A DNA stretch of 64,000 nucleotides, taken from the NCBI GenBank assembly GCA_946800325.1, contig OX326958.1, forward strand, positions 24,449,914 to 24,513,913, read 5' to 3'. This stretch comes from Luzula sylvatica (taxonomy: Eukaryota > Streptophyta > Magnoliopsida > Poales > Juncaceae). A model generated the notes under the pieces. The model saw only the letters and a program-made list of their open reading frames with translations, made no database searches and was not told the DNA's origin. A program made the position numbers and the translations under genes. Shown here one piece after another: positions 1 through 10,989 of this stretch (its first letter is position 1; the number at the start of each line of letters is the position of its first letter).

Positions 1-332
1 TGAAGAGAGAAAGGGAGCATGGGACTTTATCGCGATTCGACCCAGTTTCGTAAGATAGGGTTTTGTCCTCGTCCGTTAGCGCTAGGTTTTGACCGCCTCT
101 CGCCAGATCGTGAGCTTGTGCAGCGGCATCAGTGGCGCCGGTAGCTTTTTTCTGGCAGCATCAATGGCATCAATCGCTAGGTTTTTTTTTTGGTCGTGAT
201 TCGTGAAAGTGATAAGAAAGGAAAGAAAAGGGGAGTTATTTACCAAAGAACAGTAAAAATGAGCAGTAAAAAGAGGACGTGGCCAACTGTGGTAAAGAGG
301 CGATATTTAACTTTAGTACTATTTTATAATAA
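1..332. other. Window edge, no gene identified
   Basis: This stretch is moderately GC-rich up to about 180 and then AT-rich. I see no ORF with recognisable protein features and no clear splice structure. The GC-richer left part could belong to a gene that lies outside the window. It ends at the Helitron H1 terminus. Confidence 0.4.
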
Positions 333-952
333 CTAGGACAATATCCCGCGCTTCGCTGCGGGGTATATTATTTGATAAGAAATAATATAATAAGCAAAAG
401 TAATAATTTTATATATTATTTGATATATTTAGAATTGGTACGAATCAAAAATATTATAATAATCACAAAAAAACACAGCTTGGTACCAATCAAAACTGTT
501 ATAATAAGTCAAAAAAAATAATAATACCAGCTCAGGCTAACAAAAAATATTTGTGTGAATAGTATTTTGTTAACAGTAAAATTATAGTATACAAATTATT
601 TTTATTAATACGATGAAAAATTCAAATATTTTATTTAGAATACAAGACATATGTCAATTATATTTATTAATACGATGAAAAATTCAAATATTTTATTTAG
701 AACACAAGACATACGTCAAATAAAATAAAATTCCAAAAAAAAAAAAAAAAAAATGAACAGTAACAGGATGAACAGTACAATAGTGAACAGTGTCGATAGT
801 GAACAGTGTCGATGAACACAAGACATACGTCAAATATTTGTGTGAATAGTATTTTGTTAACAGTAAAAAAGTTGAACAGTGTCGATGAACAGTAAAAAAA
901 GTGACGTGGCCTCACCATATGTCAAATATTCAAAAATTAATGGGAAGAGAGA
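333..952 (-). mobile_element. Non-autonomous Helitron H1
   Basis: On the minus strand the element starts with TC at 952-951 and ends with CTAG at 336-333. Just before the end is a GC-rich hairpin (CCCGC, loop, GCGGG-type) at about 342-362. The flanking bases are A on the 5' side and T on the 3' side, as expected for Helitron insertion between A and T. It has no coding capacity. It contains two tandem 62-bp units (about 594-717) and a duplicated segment (about 546-583 and 828-866). A second copy, H2, lies at 25,745-26,657 in the opposite orientation and shares the same 3' hairpin. Confidence 0.75.
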
Positions 953-1279
953 TTATAATTTTATAATTATAATATAATAGTATAATAGTATAATAATAAT
1001 ATAATTAGGAGTACAAATCTCAGAAAAATTAAAGCAGTGATCTTCAAGTGTGGGCAAATTTATATTTTTTTGGGCTTAAATTTATATATTTTTACTGGAT
1101 CATGTCATTTAAAGCATTAAAGCCCAATCAAAGAATGACCAAATATTGGGACATGATGTAATTAGTAATTCTGACATGACTCAAAACAACTAAATGTTGA
1201 TACGTGCCCATTTTTGAGGGGTCTTCATGTAAATATTGTGATAGTGAGTACTTTAAATATTATTTTGAGATGTCTTCCA
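953..1279. other. AT-rich spacer with a dispersed direct repeat
   Basis: No gene is visible. The segment at about 1,019-1,165 is clearly similar to 20,759-20,945 in the same orientation, with shared blocks around CAGAAAAATTAAAGCAGTGA and CCAAATATTGGGACATGA. The two copies diverge outside this block. Confidence 0.5.
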
Positions 1280-1878
1280 TGCTGGAGCGGCGGCAACGAT
1301 CCGGCACCGTCCCGTAAATAAAATAAATTAAATTTGTCCGTACAAACGGACCGTAATAACTATGTGAATTCGACCGAATAATTTTAATCAAAATCGTACT
1401 TTAACCGTATGCGGAAACGTATGGAATCCGTTCGAATTGATGTCGCGCCAACACCGTTGTTCCGTTCATGAAGCCTAGTTGCAAGAAATGGATTCTATGT
1501 ACATTATGATGTCCAATTTAGAGTCATTTTGATTTTTTCTAATGGATCTCTCTCTCTAATCTTAATGGGACATATTCAAGAATGAAACATTGTCTCATCA
1601 TATGTATTTGTGACCAAATTGCTTTTATAGCAACAAGCCATCTTTTCACAAAGACATACATTTTGGGCCTCCTAATATGGATCTTCTAATTCAGCCATCA
1701 TAGAAAATAGAATCACCATCCACAATATTCTACACATCAAAGGCCCACAACTTAATTGACACATTTACTGCTTAATTTTATAACTAAAATTGATCACTAT
1801 ATTATAAGCATATAAATAACAATATTACAACACATAATATTTTACATATAAGTCCAATGTTGGAATAATGTTCCAACA
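1280..1878 (-). repeat. Probable 3' LTR of older Copia-like element C
   Basis: In minus orientation this block starts TGTTGG and ends CCAGCA, the usual TG...CA LTR ends. A polypurine stretch (CCAAGTGGAAGAT) lies directly upstream of it at 1,891-1,879. A promoter-like CTATAAAAGC lies at 1,630-1,621. The matching 5' LTR is not seen in the window, so the inner boundary and the family assignment are inferred. Elements A and B are inserted in the internal DNA of C just to the right. Confidence 0.55.
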
Positions 1879-1891
1879 ATCTTCCACTTGG
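1879..1891 (-). other. Polypurine tract of element C
   Basis: Minus-strand purine-rich CCAAGTGGAAGAT directly abuts the TGTTGG start of the proposed C LTR. This is the normal plus-strand priming position for an LTR retrotransposon. Confidence 0.5.
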
Positions 1892-1906
1892 ACTATATGT
1901 AATTTC

Positions 1907-2907
1907 TGATGGAGAATATCCTCGACCCCGGGCCCGCGCAGCGGAATGAAGGCCCGGTCCGATTCCCCGATTCCCGAGATCACGCCATGACTTCGAGGGT
2001 ACGATGCGAATAGAAGGATAGATCTATACCAGCGTGAAATTGATCACGCATGAAGGGTTGATCGCCGCCTTCTATCTCCTGTCACGTTGGTGACAATCCG
2101 CGCGTCCCATACCACGCGTCTTTCACCATTCGTTGACCGTCTTCTCACTCCTTGAGTCGATCACAATCCAAGAGCCACAATTGTCGCTCCTCTACTTGTA
2201 TCCACCGTGAGTCGCAAGACGTCGGTCGCGGATGCACCTGCCTAGACGATGCACCGGCGAACTTGCTCGATCTAATCGATTCTCTATTACTCGAGAAACT
2301 CCTTTCTCGATTTCTCTCTCTTCGCACCCTTTCACTCACTAAAGATCAAATCTGAATTTGCTCTTTTTCTTGTGTATATTGGGCAGAATAATCACTTGCT
2401 TAGAATGATTCAACTGATTTGGATGAGAGAGAAATTATCCTATTTATACCTAATAGGATCAGGATTAGCCAAAAGGCATGTATATCCAATATACACCCTC
2501 TCACACAGAAAACTGCATGAACCTGGTCAGTATTCTGTCATTTCGAAATTGATAAATTTCTCAGACAGAAAATCACCCAACATGAAAGTTGTAGATAATC
2601 TAATTATTTACACAACTCAATTTGGCCCAGCCCAATTGGAGTTCGTATGCAAACGTTATAACTGTTTTACTAACTGTATGTCATACTGTTGCACCCTTTC
2701 GGTATTTCACATAAACGACACTAATACTTCGTTCATATGAAATATATTTCTACATGAAGGTTATAGATAATCTAATTATCTATATAACCCAATTTGAACC
2801 ATTCAAATCGGATTTTCCCACTGACAGTTATGGCCACGAATGTACGACTACATTCGTTTATCCTTGTGTACACTTTTACGGTTGATCCTGAAACTGTATT
2901 TCCTTCA
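1907..2907 (-). repeat. 3' LTR of element A
   Basis: This 1,001-bp block is repeated at 9,114-10,114. Visible differences are C/T in the GCGCAGCGG segment, T/C after CACGCA, T/A in ATCACTTGC, A/G in GGCCCAGCCC and A/G in CGTTATAACTG. It contains two copies of a GATAAT-N3-ATTATC dyad module. Small ORFs inside it are LTR sequence, not genes. Confidence 0.92.
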
Positions 2908-2918
2908 GTCTCCCACTC
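2908..2918 (-). other. Polypurine tract of element A
   Basis: Minus-strand GAGTGGGAGAC lies directly 5' of the 3' LTR start TGAAGGAAAT. The same 11 bases precede the 3' LTRs of D (39,982-39,992) and E (57,138-57,148), which supports the assignment. Confidence 0.85.
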
Positions 2919-4169
2919 AATTTCAGATCTACCTAAAAGGTACTCATGCATATCCAATACGCACGATTTTAGAGAATATAGCTCGCGTATCAAATACCAA
3001 GCTATGCACATCCAATGTGACAATTTTATGATCAAGCCCGACTTAGTACGACTCGTTGTGTGACCATGTAGGTTCGACTTAACGATGGCAGTAGGTTGTT
3101 TCCAATGCCTACAAGCTCATGAGCGGGATCTAGTCACTCCATCATAGCTACCCATGTTAAACGAATAATGATTGTGATCATTGTGCCTATCTCGAATAGC
3201 GGTTACTAGTTCTCTTGTTTACGATATCCGTTAATCAAAAGGCATGATAATAGTCATCCTTATAATTTGATTAACTACACTTATTCCCCGATTCCGAGTT
3301 GAGTTAACAAATTTCAATCGATATTAACCATTAATATCATTGACCGTGGCCACGGTTTTCGTTAATCGACTCATCGAGCGGCGCCTAAGAGATATCTCTT
3401 CCTTTCGGAATAAACAATTCCTATCTTGGAGACTCATATTGAATTCCGTGTTTCGGACAATACCCAATGATGACCCTTTTAACTCCCTGTTACGGTGAGC
3501 GTAATATCATATCAAAGCATTGTGTTACGCACGTAACGCAATCAATGATCCCCTCAAGTATGAAGAATCTAAAACCCCATCCGTCGCAAGTCCATCTATA
3601 ATGACTAAACCATGTCATGGTCTCGCGGCTTCGGTCATATCCAATACATGTAACCTAACATATATCTACGTTCCCGATTCGACAAACTCCTTTGTCCCAT
3701 GATTAGCAAAACATAATCATCTCCTCGGCAAACGTACTAGTGTACGCGTTCAGTCTATTCCCTTGTAATAGTAATGCTTCTCTCTTAAGCAAACTGACCC
3801 GCGACTAGGGATGTTTAGAAAGGACACTTTAAGTGTGACGGTTTCGCTGCACATGGTCCTCAACCATGTCGACGTCAACACAAGTTCAAATCAAGGTTCA
3901 TGTAACAATCATATTACACAACCCAGCACACAGTTTTCATATAAGGTGAATGCATATTAATTTAAGTAAACAAAAAATTTAAAAGGGATGCATTCATATG
4001 GACTAAGTATTTGGGTGATACAACGTTTACCTATGGGTATCTCCATACCCATAACCTGCGAGGACTATCGTATTAGATAACTACACTCTACTCTCTTCTT
4101 CCTCCTCTAGGTATCTCCATACCCATAGTCATCGCATGACAGTCACGCGCGACTAGAGAGAGCGGTTTT

Positions 4170-6899
4170 GTAAACGGGTCCGCACGTTCCCGCTAGTGTT
4201 AATCATCATCAGGATTGGAACATTTCCAATACCTACTATCACATCTTTTCACAAAATTTCATGGATCAAATGAAATTTTCTGAGTATTGGCTAGAAATGG
4301 TTGTGACCTCGGCATTTTTGGCTTGTACTATTGCGTTTCACGCAATAAACAACCATAAATCCGATAACTCGTGGCTACGAGAGTTTGGTCATGTTTCCTT
4401 GATCCATACCACTTCCTTTTGCGATTAATAACCGCAATATACTCGCCTCCGTACATAGAATCATAAACTATTGGCCTTGTGGAACCATTCCACATAACCG
4501 TGTTTTCATTTAAGCAAAACATGTACACACTTTGTGATCGAAAGTTGTGCTACATATATGGACGTGCTTAATCTTTGGAAACTGTTGTTGTTATAACTCT
4601 TTATAACCAACACGTCCTCCACACCATTATAGATAAAAATCCTGAATTCTTTCGCAAAGTATTCAAGGATAACATTCACCGCTATAAATACAGATTCCAA
4701 TGGGTTTAAATATACATAACCATTATGTATATAAATGTATAACCATTATACATTCACAAGAGTTGGTCTTATGTAATAGAATTACATTCAAACTCATGTG
4801 ATTCCCATGAATTTATTGACGGTAAATTAGACGACTTATGTGTACGACATATAGCCACATACATATCATGACAGATATAATACATCCTAACATCAAATGT
4901 AAGGAATCATATTATTACTTTTCGCGTTGCTTGATGTCTCACATCGAGCCTTTGAAAATTTCTGTCATTCGACATTTTGATTTAACTCCTCCAAGAAGTT
5001 AAATGTTGAAAACCATTTTCAACAATATGTCGATATATGTGTCATAACATAGAACGAGGAACTTCTTAGATCTATCATATAGATCTTCACGCTTATTCAT
5101 AAGCGGTCTCGTCTAAATCCTTTGTCGTTACAGGAAATATAACGCAGCTCCCACTAACCTTCATGTGTACACAAAGATTCCATTCGTTTCAACCATTTTA
5201 TAACAGTTTATAATTTCGTCAAAATGAATATTCCAATTTCGAGAAGCTTTCTCTAATCCATAATATGGATCGTTAAAGCGTGCATATCTTATCCCCGATT
5301 CTTATGAATCGACAAAACCGTAAGGTTGTGTCAAGTACACATCCTTTCATAAAATTTCTGTCAAGAAATTCGGTTTTGATATCCATTTTGCCACATCACA
5401 TAGTCATAATACGCGACCATGGCAAGCAGAATTTCGAGAATGGGAAAGCATGGCAACAAGCGAAAACGTTTCTTCATAGTCCGACTATGAATTGCATGAA
5501 ACTCTTCGCAAAAAGCCTCGCTTTACATATATGCGTATTCCTATCCATGTCGGTTCTTCATCTTGAAAAACCCACTCACATTTCACGGGTCTAACCCAGA
5601 AAGTAATGAAATCAAGTTCTAAACTTGATAATTCACATGGATCGAATCTCAGATTTCATGACACCATGTCATGTGGAATCAACTTTTCATAGCATCCTTG
5701 TAGGATATCGAATCATCATATGATTTCAATCTATCATCATTAGCCACGATAAATCCGTATTTACCGGCTTATGATATAGCCTACTTGATCTACGAAAAAT
5801 TCCTTTGTGTGTTCGACTTACGTTCATCAACTCTTGATGAAGCCATGTCAACTCTCATCGGTACAATGTTCATTTTCAAATCACGAACTCTTTCGAGATT
5901 TATTCTACTCCCACTAGCCCGCATAGAGATAAATGGCACTAAGTTCCAAACTTGTGCGCATCTAGTCCTCCTCCAAGAAGGCATCTCTTCGAGCCACGAA
6001 AATTTCATTTTCATAGGGACGTTAGAACTAATACCCTTTAGTTTCCTTAAGGATAAACGAACAATTTCCAGATTTGGGATTGAGTTTAACCGAAACAAAT
6101 TTCGAAATATACTCACATCCTCAAATATGTACAAATGACAACTTCGGAACCATTCCGATCCATATCTCATATGGCGTTTTTGTACCGATTAGAAGGTTTA
6201 TGGTCCATATCTCATATGCAACCATTCATTAGTGCCGCTGTCTCAAGGGCGTATCTCCAAAACATTTTTGGGAGATCCTATTGGCTTATCATTTATCGAA
6301 TCATGTCCAACATGCGTTCATTTTCTCTTTTCGGACACATCTCAATGTTCCAAATGAAGACAATCGTGAAACGATTCCACAATCATAAATGATCATCAAT
6401 ATTCATAACTCAAATATCGCCTCTTCGATCCTATCGAAAGGTCTAGCTCAAATACTCGCCTTCTCGATCCTATCGAAAAGCTTTGATTTTCTTGCTTAGT
6501 TGATTTCGTATTTTGTTTTGAAACTCTATGAACCTTTCAAAAGTCTCCGTTTCGGTACGCATTAAATAGATATTTTCATATCTACTTTAACCGTCCATAA
6601 ACGTAACAAAATATCGATAGCCTCCTCTTGCCTCGGAACTTATCGGAACATTTACATTTTAAATGTAATTTCCAATAATTCGTTGGATCTTTCTCCAACC
6701 TTTGGAGAATGATGCCCTTTGTCGTCTTTCCTAATAAATAAGTATCGCATTAATCAATCGAATCTAATTCGAATGATTCTAGCAATCCATCATATGGAAT
6801 CTAGATACGCGAATCTCGTTTATATGGCCAAGACGGCAATGCCAAAAGAAGCAATCAACCTCTTGGTTTAATCCTCCTCGGATTTCACCATTCTTTGAG
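4170..6899 (-). pseudogene. Decayed Copia pol (integrase, RT, RNase H) of element A
   Basis: Read on the minus strand, this region aligns by eye with the integrase end, RT and RNase H of elements B and E, but it is interrupted throughout. Recognisable pieces are a KETKG-like integrase C-terminal segment (about 6,060-6,010), a WQ-DVKTEFLN-like RT segment near 5,400, and an RNase H segment at 4,528-4,328 with an EYIAV-like motif. It cannot encode a working protein. Element D has almost the same pseudogene, including the extent of the 66-residue RNase H fragment, which differs by one residue. The decay therefore predates the split of the two copies. Confidence 0.8.
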
Positions 6900-7553
6900 T
6901 CATTAGTTTGAACAACTCCTTGTCCGAACTTTCTGTTTTGGAAAACATTTTCCCAAAATACCCTTAGACATACATTTCTTTCGATCCCTCCTTTGAATTA
7001 CAAGGACATCCACGCATCTATATACATTGGATTCCTCGGATACTCCGAGCATCTCCAATTCAATTTTAAATCGCATCTCATGCAATTCAGGGATCGACTT
7101 ATCTATCGAATGCATATGATATTCGGTCACAAAGATCAAATCTCGTACCATCAACACACGAGTGTTAATCAAAGACCCATAAGGCGTCTCAAAATTAACC
7201 TACTCTTTGAGCCGCATTGAGTCATTCAACGCGCTCTAGCTCTTGAAACTATTTCATGAGCGTTGTGTTTTACTTTCATATACACCCGAATTCTCAAAAC
7301 AATTTTGAGAAATTTGCGTCTATACATGCCACCACAAGGCACGTGATATTGTTCGATTCCTTCTTAAGTTTATCGAACCCGGCTTTCTCTAAAGCCAAAG
7401 CCTCGAGCCCCGAATCTACCATTTCCGTGTCCAACACGTTCCTTTAAGTCTAAGAACTATTCTTTGACTATCAAGGTTAATAACGGTAATTCCGACCCAA
7501 AAGCCATCTATCATATCGATCTAATCGATATATTTGGTGTTGCTTGAAAACAT
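6900..7553 (-). pseudogene. Decayed Copia gag of element A
   Basis: The minus-strand start codon at 7,553-7,551 lines up with the gag start of element B (residues SNT near the N terminus), but the frame is lost after a few tens of codons. Later fragments, such as 7,172-6,903, still show the HMHS-DK-IPELH segment seen in B's gag near residues 178-190. No intact zinc knuckle remains. The encoded capsid protein would be non-functional. Confidence 0.75.
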
Positions 7554-7716
7554 AATTCTAAACGGATGATGAAGATTAATTCCTAACCGTGCGTACTTAA
7601 TCTATATGCTTATATGATAATTATATGATAGTGTTATTTTATCGAATCGATAACCCTCATACCGATACGGGACTCCAAGTCCATAACACTCAAGATCCAT
7701 ATATCACGATCCTCCC

Positions 7717-8070
7717 ATAAGTTGCTTTGGCAGACGAATGGGATCTCGCTATTTAGGTAGGATTATATCCAATCGCATCCAATGCGACTCTTGAACCTTT
7801 ATAGGATTTCGGTGATGAATCGTATCCAATACAATCCCAGTTCCGTGTGTGCATCCTATCTATGCCCCGAACTTCCAATCAAGTCGGCTTTGGCCTCAAC
7901 CCTTACTGGCTAGAACGGTTAAGTCACAACCATACTCATCGTATCGTTCAAATAAACTACTAATAAGTCGGCTTTGGCCTTAACCCTTATCAGTCCCTAT
8001 TTAACGCTTGTCACCCCGTCGATGACTACAATAACCCATGTCGGCTTTGGCCTTAACCCATGTGAGACGT
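7717..8070 (-). other. Leader hairpin series of element A (four conserved-loop stem-loops)
   Basis: On the sense (minus) strand four short hairpins share a loop core AAGGCCAAAGCCGA or a close variant. They lie at about 8,065-8,034 (CATG/CATG), 8,000-7,960 (ACTGATAAG/CTTATTAGT, 9 pairs with one G-U), 7,912-7,874 (CCAGTAAG/CTTGATTGG with one bulge and one G-U) and 7,741-7,712 (TCCCAT/ATGGGA, diverged loop). Within the loop, GGC and GCC can pair around a CAAA tetraloop. Homologous positions in B and D have different but still complementary stems, so a selected RNA structure is likely. Function is unknown; packaging or dimerisation of the transposon RNA is an inference. Confidence 0.6.
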
Positions 8071-8354
8071 AGTACCGATCATAGTGGTTGTGAATATGTA
8101 AGGCATTTCCATGACTTAAATATTATGAGGGATCATGCCATTGCATGTTTCTAAATCCGTGACATAATCCAATTATATCACTATCACAAGATTTTCTATA
8201 TGCATATGATTTTATTTGGGAGTCTAATTATTCTAAATAATTATCTAATAATATGCTAGTATGATTGATGCCGATCAAATCGATATAAAGAACTCAAAAT
8301 TCCAAGTTGTGTAGCCAAAGTTATCACGAAAACAAAATCAGCAACCAGAAACCA

Positions 8355-8806
8355 GTCCGTTGTAACGCAACATAGTCCGTTACAACGGACCTCCAGTATA
8401 CTTGGCACTCCGTTACAACGGAATTCCAGTCCGTTACAACGCTATTTATTTCGGAGTTTGGCCAAATTTTGCCAGAAACATGTCCGTTACAACGCAACAT
8501 AGGTCCGTTACAACGCTATTTTCTGCAAACCTTCGTCCAAATTTTCAGAGACCAGTCCGTTACAACGCAACATTCGGTCCGTTGCAATGGACCAACTGCG
8601 TAGAGCTCCGTTACAACGGACCCAGTCCGTTACAACGGACTCCAATAGACACCCTTGGCATCCCCGCAACCTCGTATCAGATACAAGGTCCGTTACAACG
8701 GACTCCAAGTCCGTTACAACGGAATAAGCAGTTTTCACGGTCCTCTTCACACCCCCGCATCCTATACAGGGTCCGTTGCAACGGACTCCAAGTCCGTTAC
8801 AACGGA
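8355..8806 (-). repeat. Array of TCCGTT-N2-AACG dyads in element A leader
   Basis: About fourteen units begin TCCGTT in 450 bp, eleven of them TCCGTTACAACG, and many extend to the full dyad TCCGTTACAACGGA (6-bp arms, 2-bp spacer). Spacing is irregular. The array lies between the PBS and the hairpin series. Each arm contains an AACGG core, which resembles MYB-type binding sites; that link is an inference. Confidence 0.8.
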
Positions 8807-9100
8807 ATATGTGTTTTTTCGAAAAATTCTCAATTTCCTGTATCTGCCCAATAACGGACTATGCGATTTTTGAACTGCTGTTTTCGCTCGTTTCCAAAAC
8901 GATCAATCATGAAACCTTTTCACGATTATTCCTAGATACTCTCAATCAACTATTGATCGATCTCTAGCGAATTTTACTTGTGATTTTAATGGAATTTGAC
9001 ATTCTAAATATGTAACATCATGCAAACGGGTACGAACTTTGATAACCCGTGCGTATATCTAATATACGACTATGATTCGACCCTCGAATCGATGGCGATC

Positions 9101-9112
9101 GCTCTGATAACA
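9101..9112 (-). other. Primer-binding site of element A
   Basis: Minus-strand TGTTATCAGAGC lies one base inside the 5' LTR. It differs by one base from TGGTATCAGAGC, the site complementary to the 3' end of plant initiator tRNA-Met and the exact sequence present in element D. Confidence 0.85.
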
Positions 9113-9113
9113 C

Positions 9114-10114
9114 TGATGGAGAATATCCTCGACCCCGGGCCCGCGTAGCGGAATGAAGGCCCGGTCCGATTCCCCGATTCCCGAGATCACGCCATGACTT
9201 CGAGGGTACGATGCGAATAGAAGGATAGATCTATACCAGCGTGAAATTGATCACGCACGAAGGGTTGATCGCCGCCTTCTATCTCCTGTCACGTTGGTGA
9301 CAATCCGCGCGTCCCATACCACGCGTCTTTCACCATTCGTTGACCGTCTTCTCACTCCTTGAGTCGATCACAATCCAAGAGCCACAATTGTCGCTCCTCT
9401 ACTTGTATCCACCGTGAGTCGCAAGACGTCGGTCGCGGATGCACCTGCCTAGACGATGCACCGGCGAACTTGCTCGATCTAATCGATTCTCTATTACTCG
9501 AGAAACTCCTTTCTCGATTTCTCTCTCTTCGCACCCTTTCACTCACTAAAGATCAAATCTGAATTTGCTCTTTTTCTTGTGTATATTGGGCAGAATAATC
9601 ACTAGCTTAGAATGATTCAACTGATTTGGATGAGAGAGAAATTATCCTATTTATACCTAATAGGATCAGGATTAGCCAAAAGGCATGTATATCCAATATA
9701 CACCCTCTCACACAGAAAACTGCATGAACCTGGTCAGTATTCTGTCATTTCGAAATTGATAAATTTCTCAGACAGAAAATCACCCAACATGAAAGTTGTA
9801 GATAATCTAATTATTTACACAACTCAATTTGGCCCGGCCCAATTGGAGTTCGTATGCAAACGTTATGACTGTTTTACTAACTGTATGTCATACTGTTGCA
9901 CCCTTTCGGTATTTCACATAAACGACACTAATACTTCGTTCATATGAAATATATTTCTACATGAAGGTTATAGATAATCTAATTATCTATATAACCCAAT
10001 TTGAACCATTCAAATCGGATTTTCCCACTGACAGTTATGGCCACGAATGTACGACTACATTCGTTTATCCTTGTGTACACTTTTACGGTTGATCCTGAAA
10101 CTGTATTTCCTTCA
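9114..10114 (-). repeat. 5' LTR of element A
   Basis: This is the second 1,001-bp LTR copy, ending TG...CA and followed on the right by the ATTTC target duplication at 10,115-10,119. As the 5' LTR it would hold the promoter for the element's RNA. Confidence 0.92.
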
Positions 10115-10199
10115 ATTTCTTATAATTACGTATTGAACATAAACCGAAATACGTGTACTTGTTTGTCATAAAAACCTTATTTGTCCCTAACCAATTCCG

Positions 10200-10989
10200 T
10201 GAAGGGATATATCCTCGACCCCGGGCCCGCGCAGCGGAATGATGGCCCGGTCCGATTCCCCGATTCCCGAGATCACACCATGACTTCGAGGGTACGATGC
10301 AATAGAAGGATAGATTCATACCGGTGCAAAATTGATTGCACTCGAAGGGTTGATCGCTGCCTTCTATCTTCTGTCACGTTGGTGACAATCCGCGCGTCCC
10401 ACACCACGCGTATTCCACCGTTCGTTGACTTCGCTGATTCGCTTGATTTCGTCTCCGAAACAATCTACTCGTCCGAATCGATCACAACCGTGAGAGCCTC
10501 AGATGTTGCTTCTCTACGTGTATCCACCTTGATTCGTAAGACGCCGGTCGCGAGTACAACTGCCTAAACGATGTACGGCGAACTTGCTCGATCGAATTGA
10601 TTCTCTATCTTTCGAGAAACTCTTTTCTCGATTTCTCTCTCTTCGCACCTTTTCACTATCGAAAGATTAAATCTGAATTCTCTCTTTCTTTTTGTGTCTT
10701 TGGCAGAATGAATTGCTCAATTACTTAGTTTGGATGAGAGAGAAAGTATCCTATTTATATCAAATAGGATTAGGATTAGCCAAGAGGCATCTATATCCAA
10801 TATACACCCTTTCACACAGAAAAGTGCATGAACCTGTTCAGTATTCTGTCCAGACGAAATTGATAAATTTCTCTGACAGAAAATCAACCAACATGAAAGT
10901 TGTAGATAATCTCATTATCTACACAACCCAATTTGGCCCAGCCCAATTGGAGTTCGTATGCAAACGTTATGACTGTTTTACTAACTGTA
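10200..10989 (-). repeat. Truncated 3' LTR of element B
   Basis: The sequence matches the B-type LTR at 17,117-18,109, including the shared stretch around ATAGAAGGATAGATTCATAC, rather than the A-type LTR. Similarity stops after the ACTGTTTTACTAACTGTA segment at about 10,989, roughly 210 bp before the expected inner end. Confidence 0.85.

Larger units (their letters stand above)
1907..10114 (-). mobile_element. Ty1/Copia retrotransposon A, structurally complete
   Basis: The element is 8,208 bp on the minus strand. Its LTRs (1,907-2,907 and 9,114-10,114) are both 1,001 bp, both end TG...CA, and differ by about five substitutions by eye. The flanking 5-bp target duplication is ATTTC (1,902-1,906 and 10,115-10,119). 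A PBS similar to initiator-tRNA-Met sites and a PPT are present. Domain order along the minus strand is leader, gag, integrase, RT, RNase H, which is Copia order. All coding regions are broken by stops and frameshifts. Near-identical LTRs with a decayed coding region suggest recent transposition using proteins from another element. Element D (32,636-40,970) carries much the same decayed body. Confidence 0.92.

Noticed and set aside
5785..6138. 117-codon plus-strand ORF in element A, also antisense in D
   Set aside because: Antisense to the integrase relic. It was used only as evidence that A and D share the same decay.
8355..8806. CRISPR-like regular repeats
   Set aside because: The sequence is plant nuclear DNA, repeats are short dyads with irregular spacing and no unique-spacer pattern, and no cas genes exist.
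8402..8854. 150-codon plus-strand ORF with repeated RYNG/LQRT words
   Set aside because: It is a translation of the TCCGTT dyad array on the antisense strand of element A's leader, not a protein gene.
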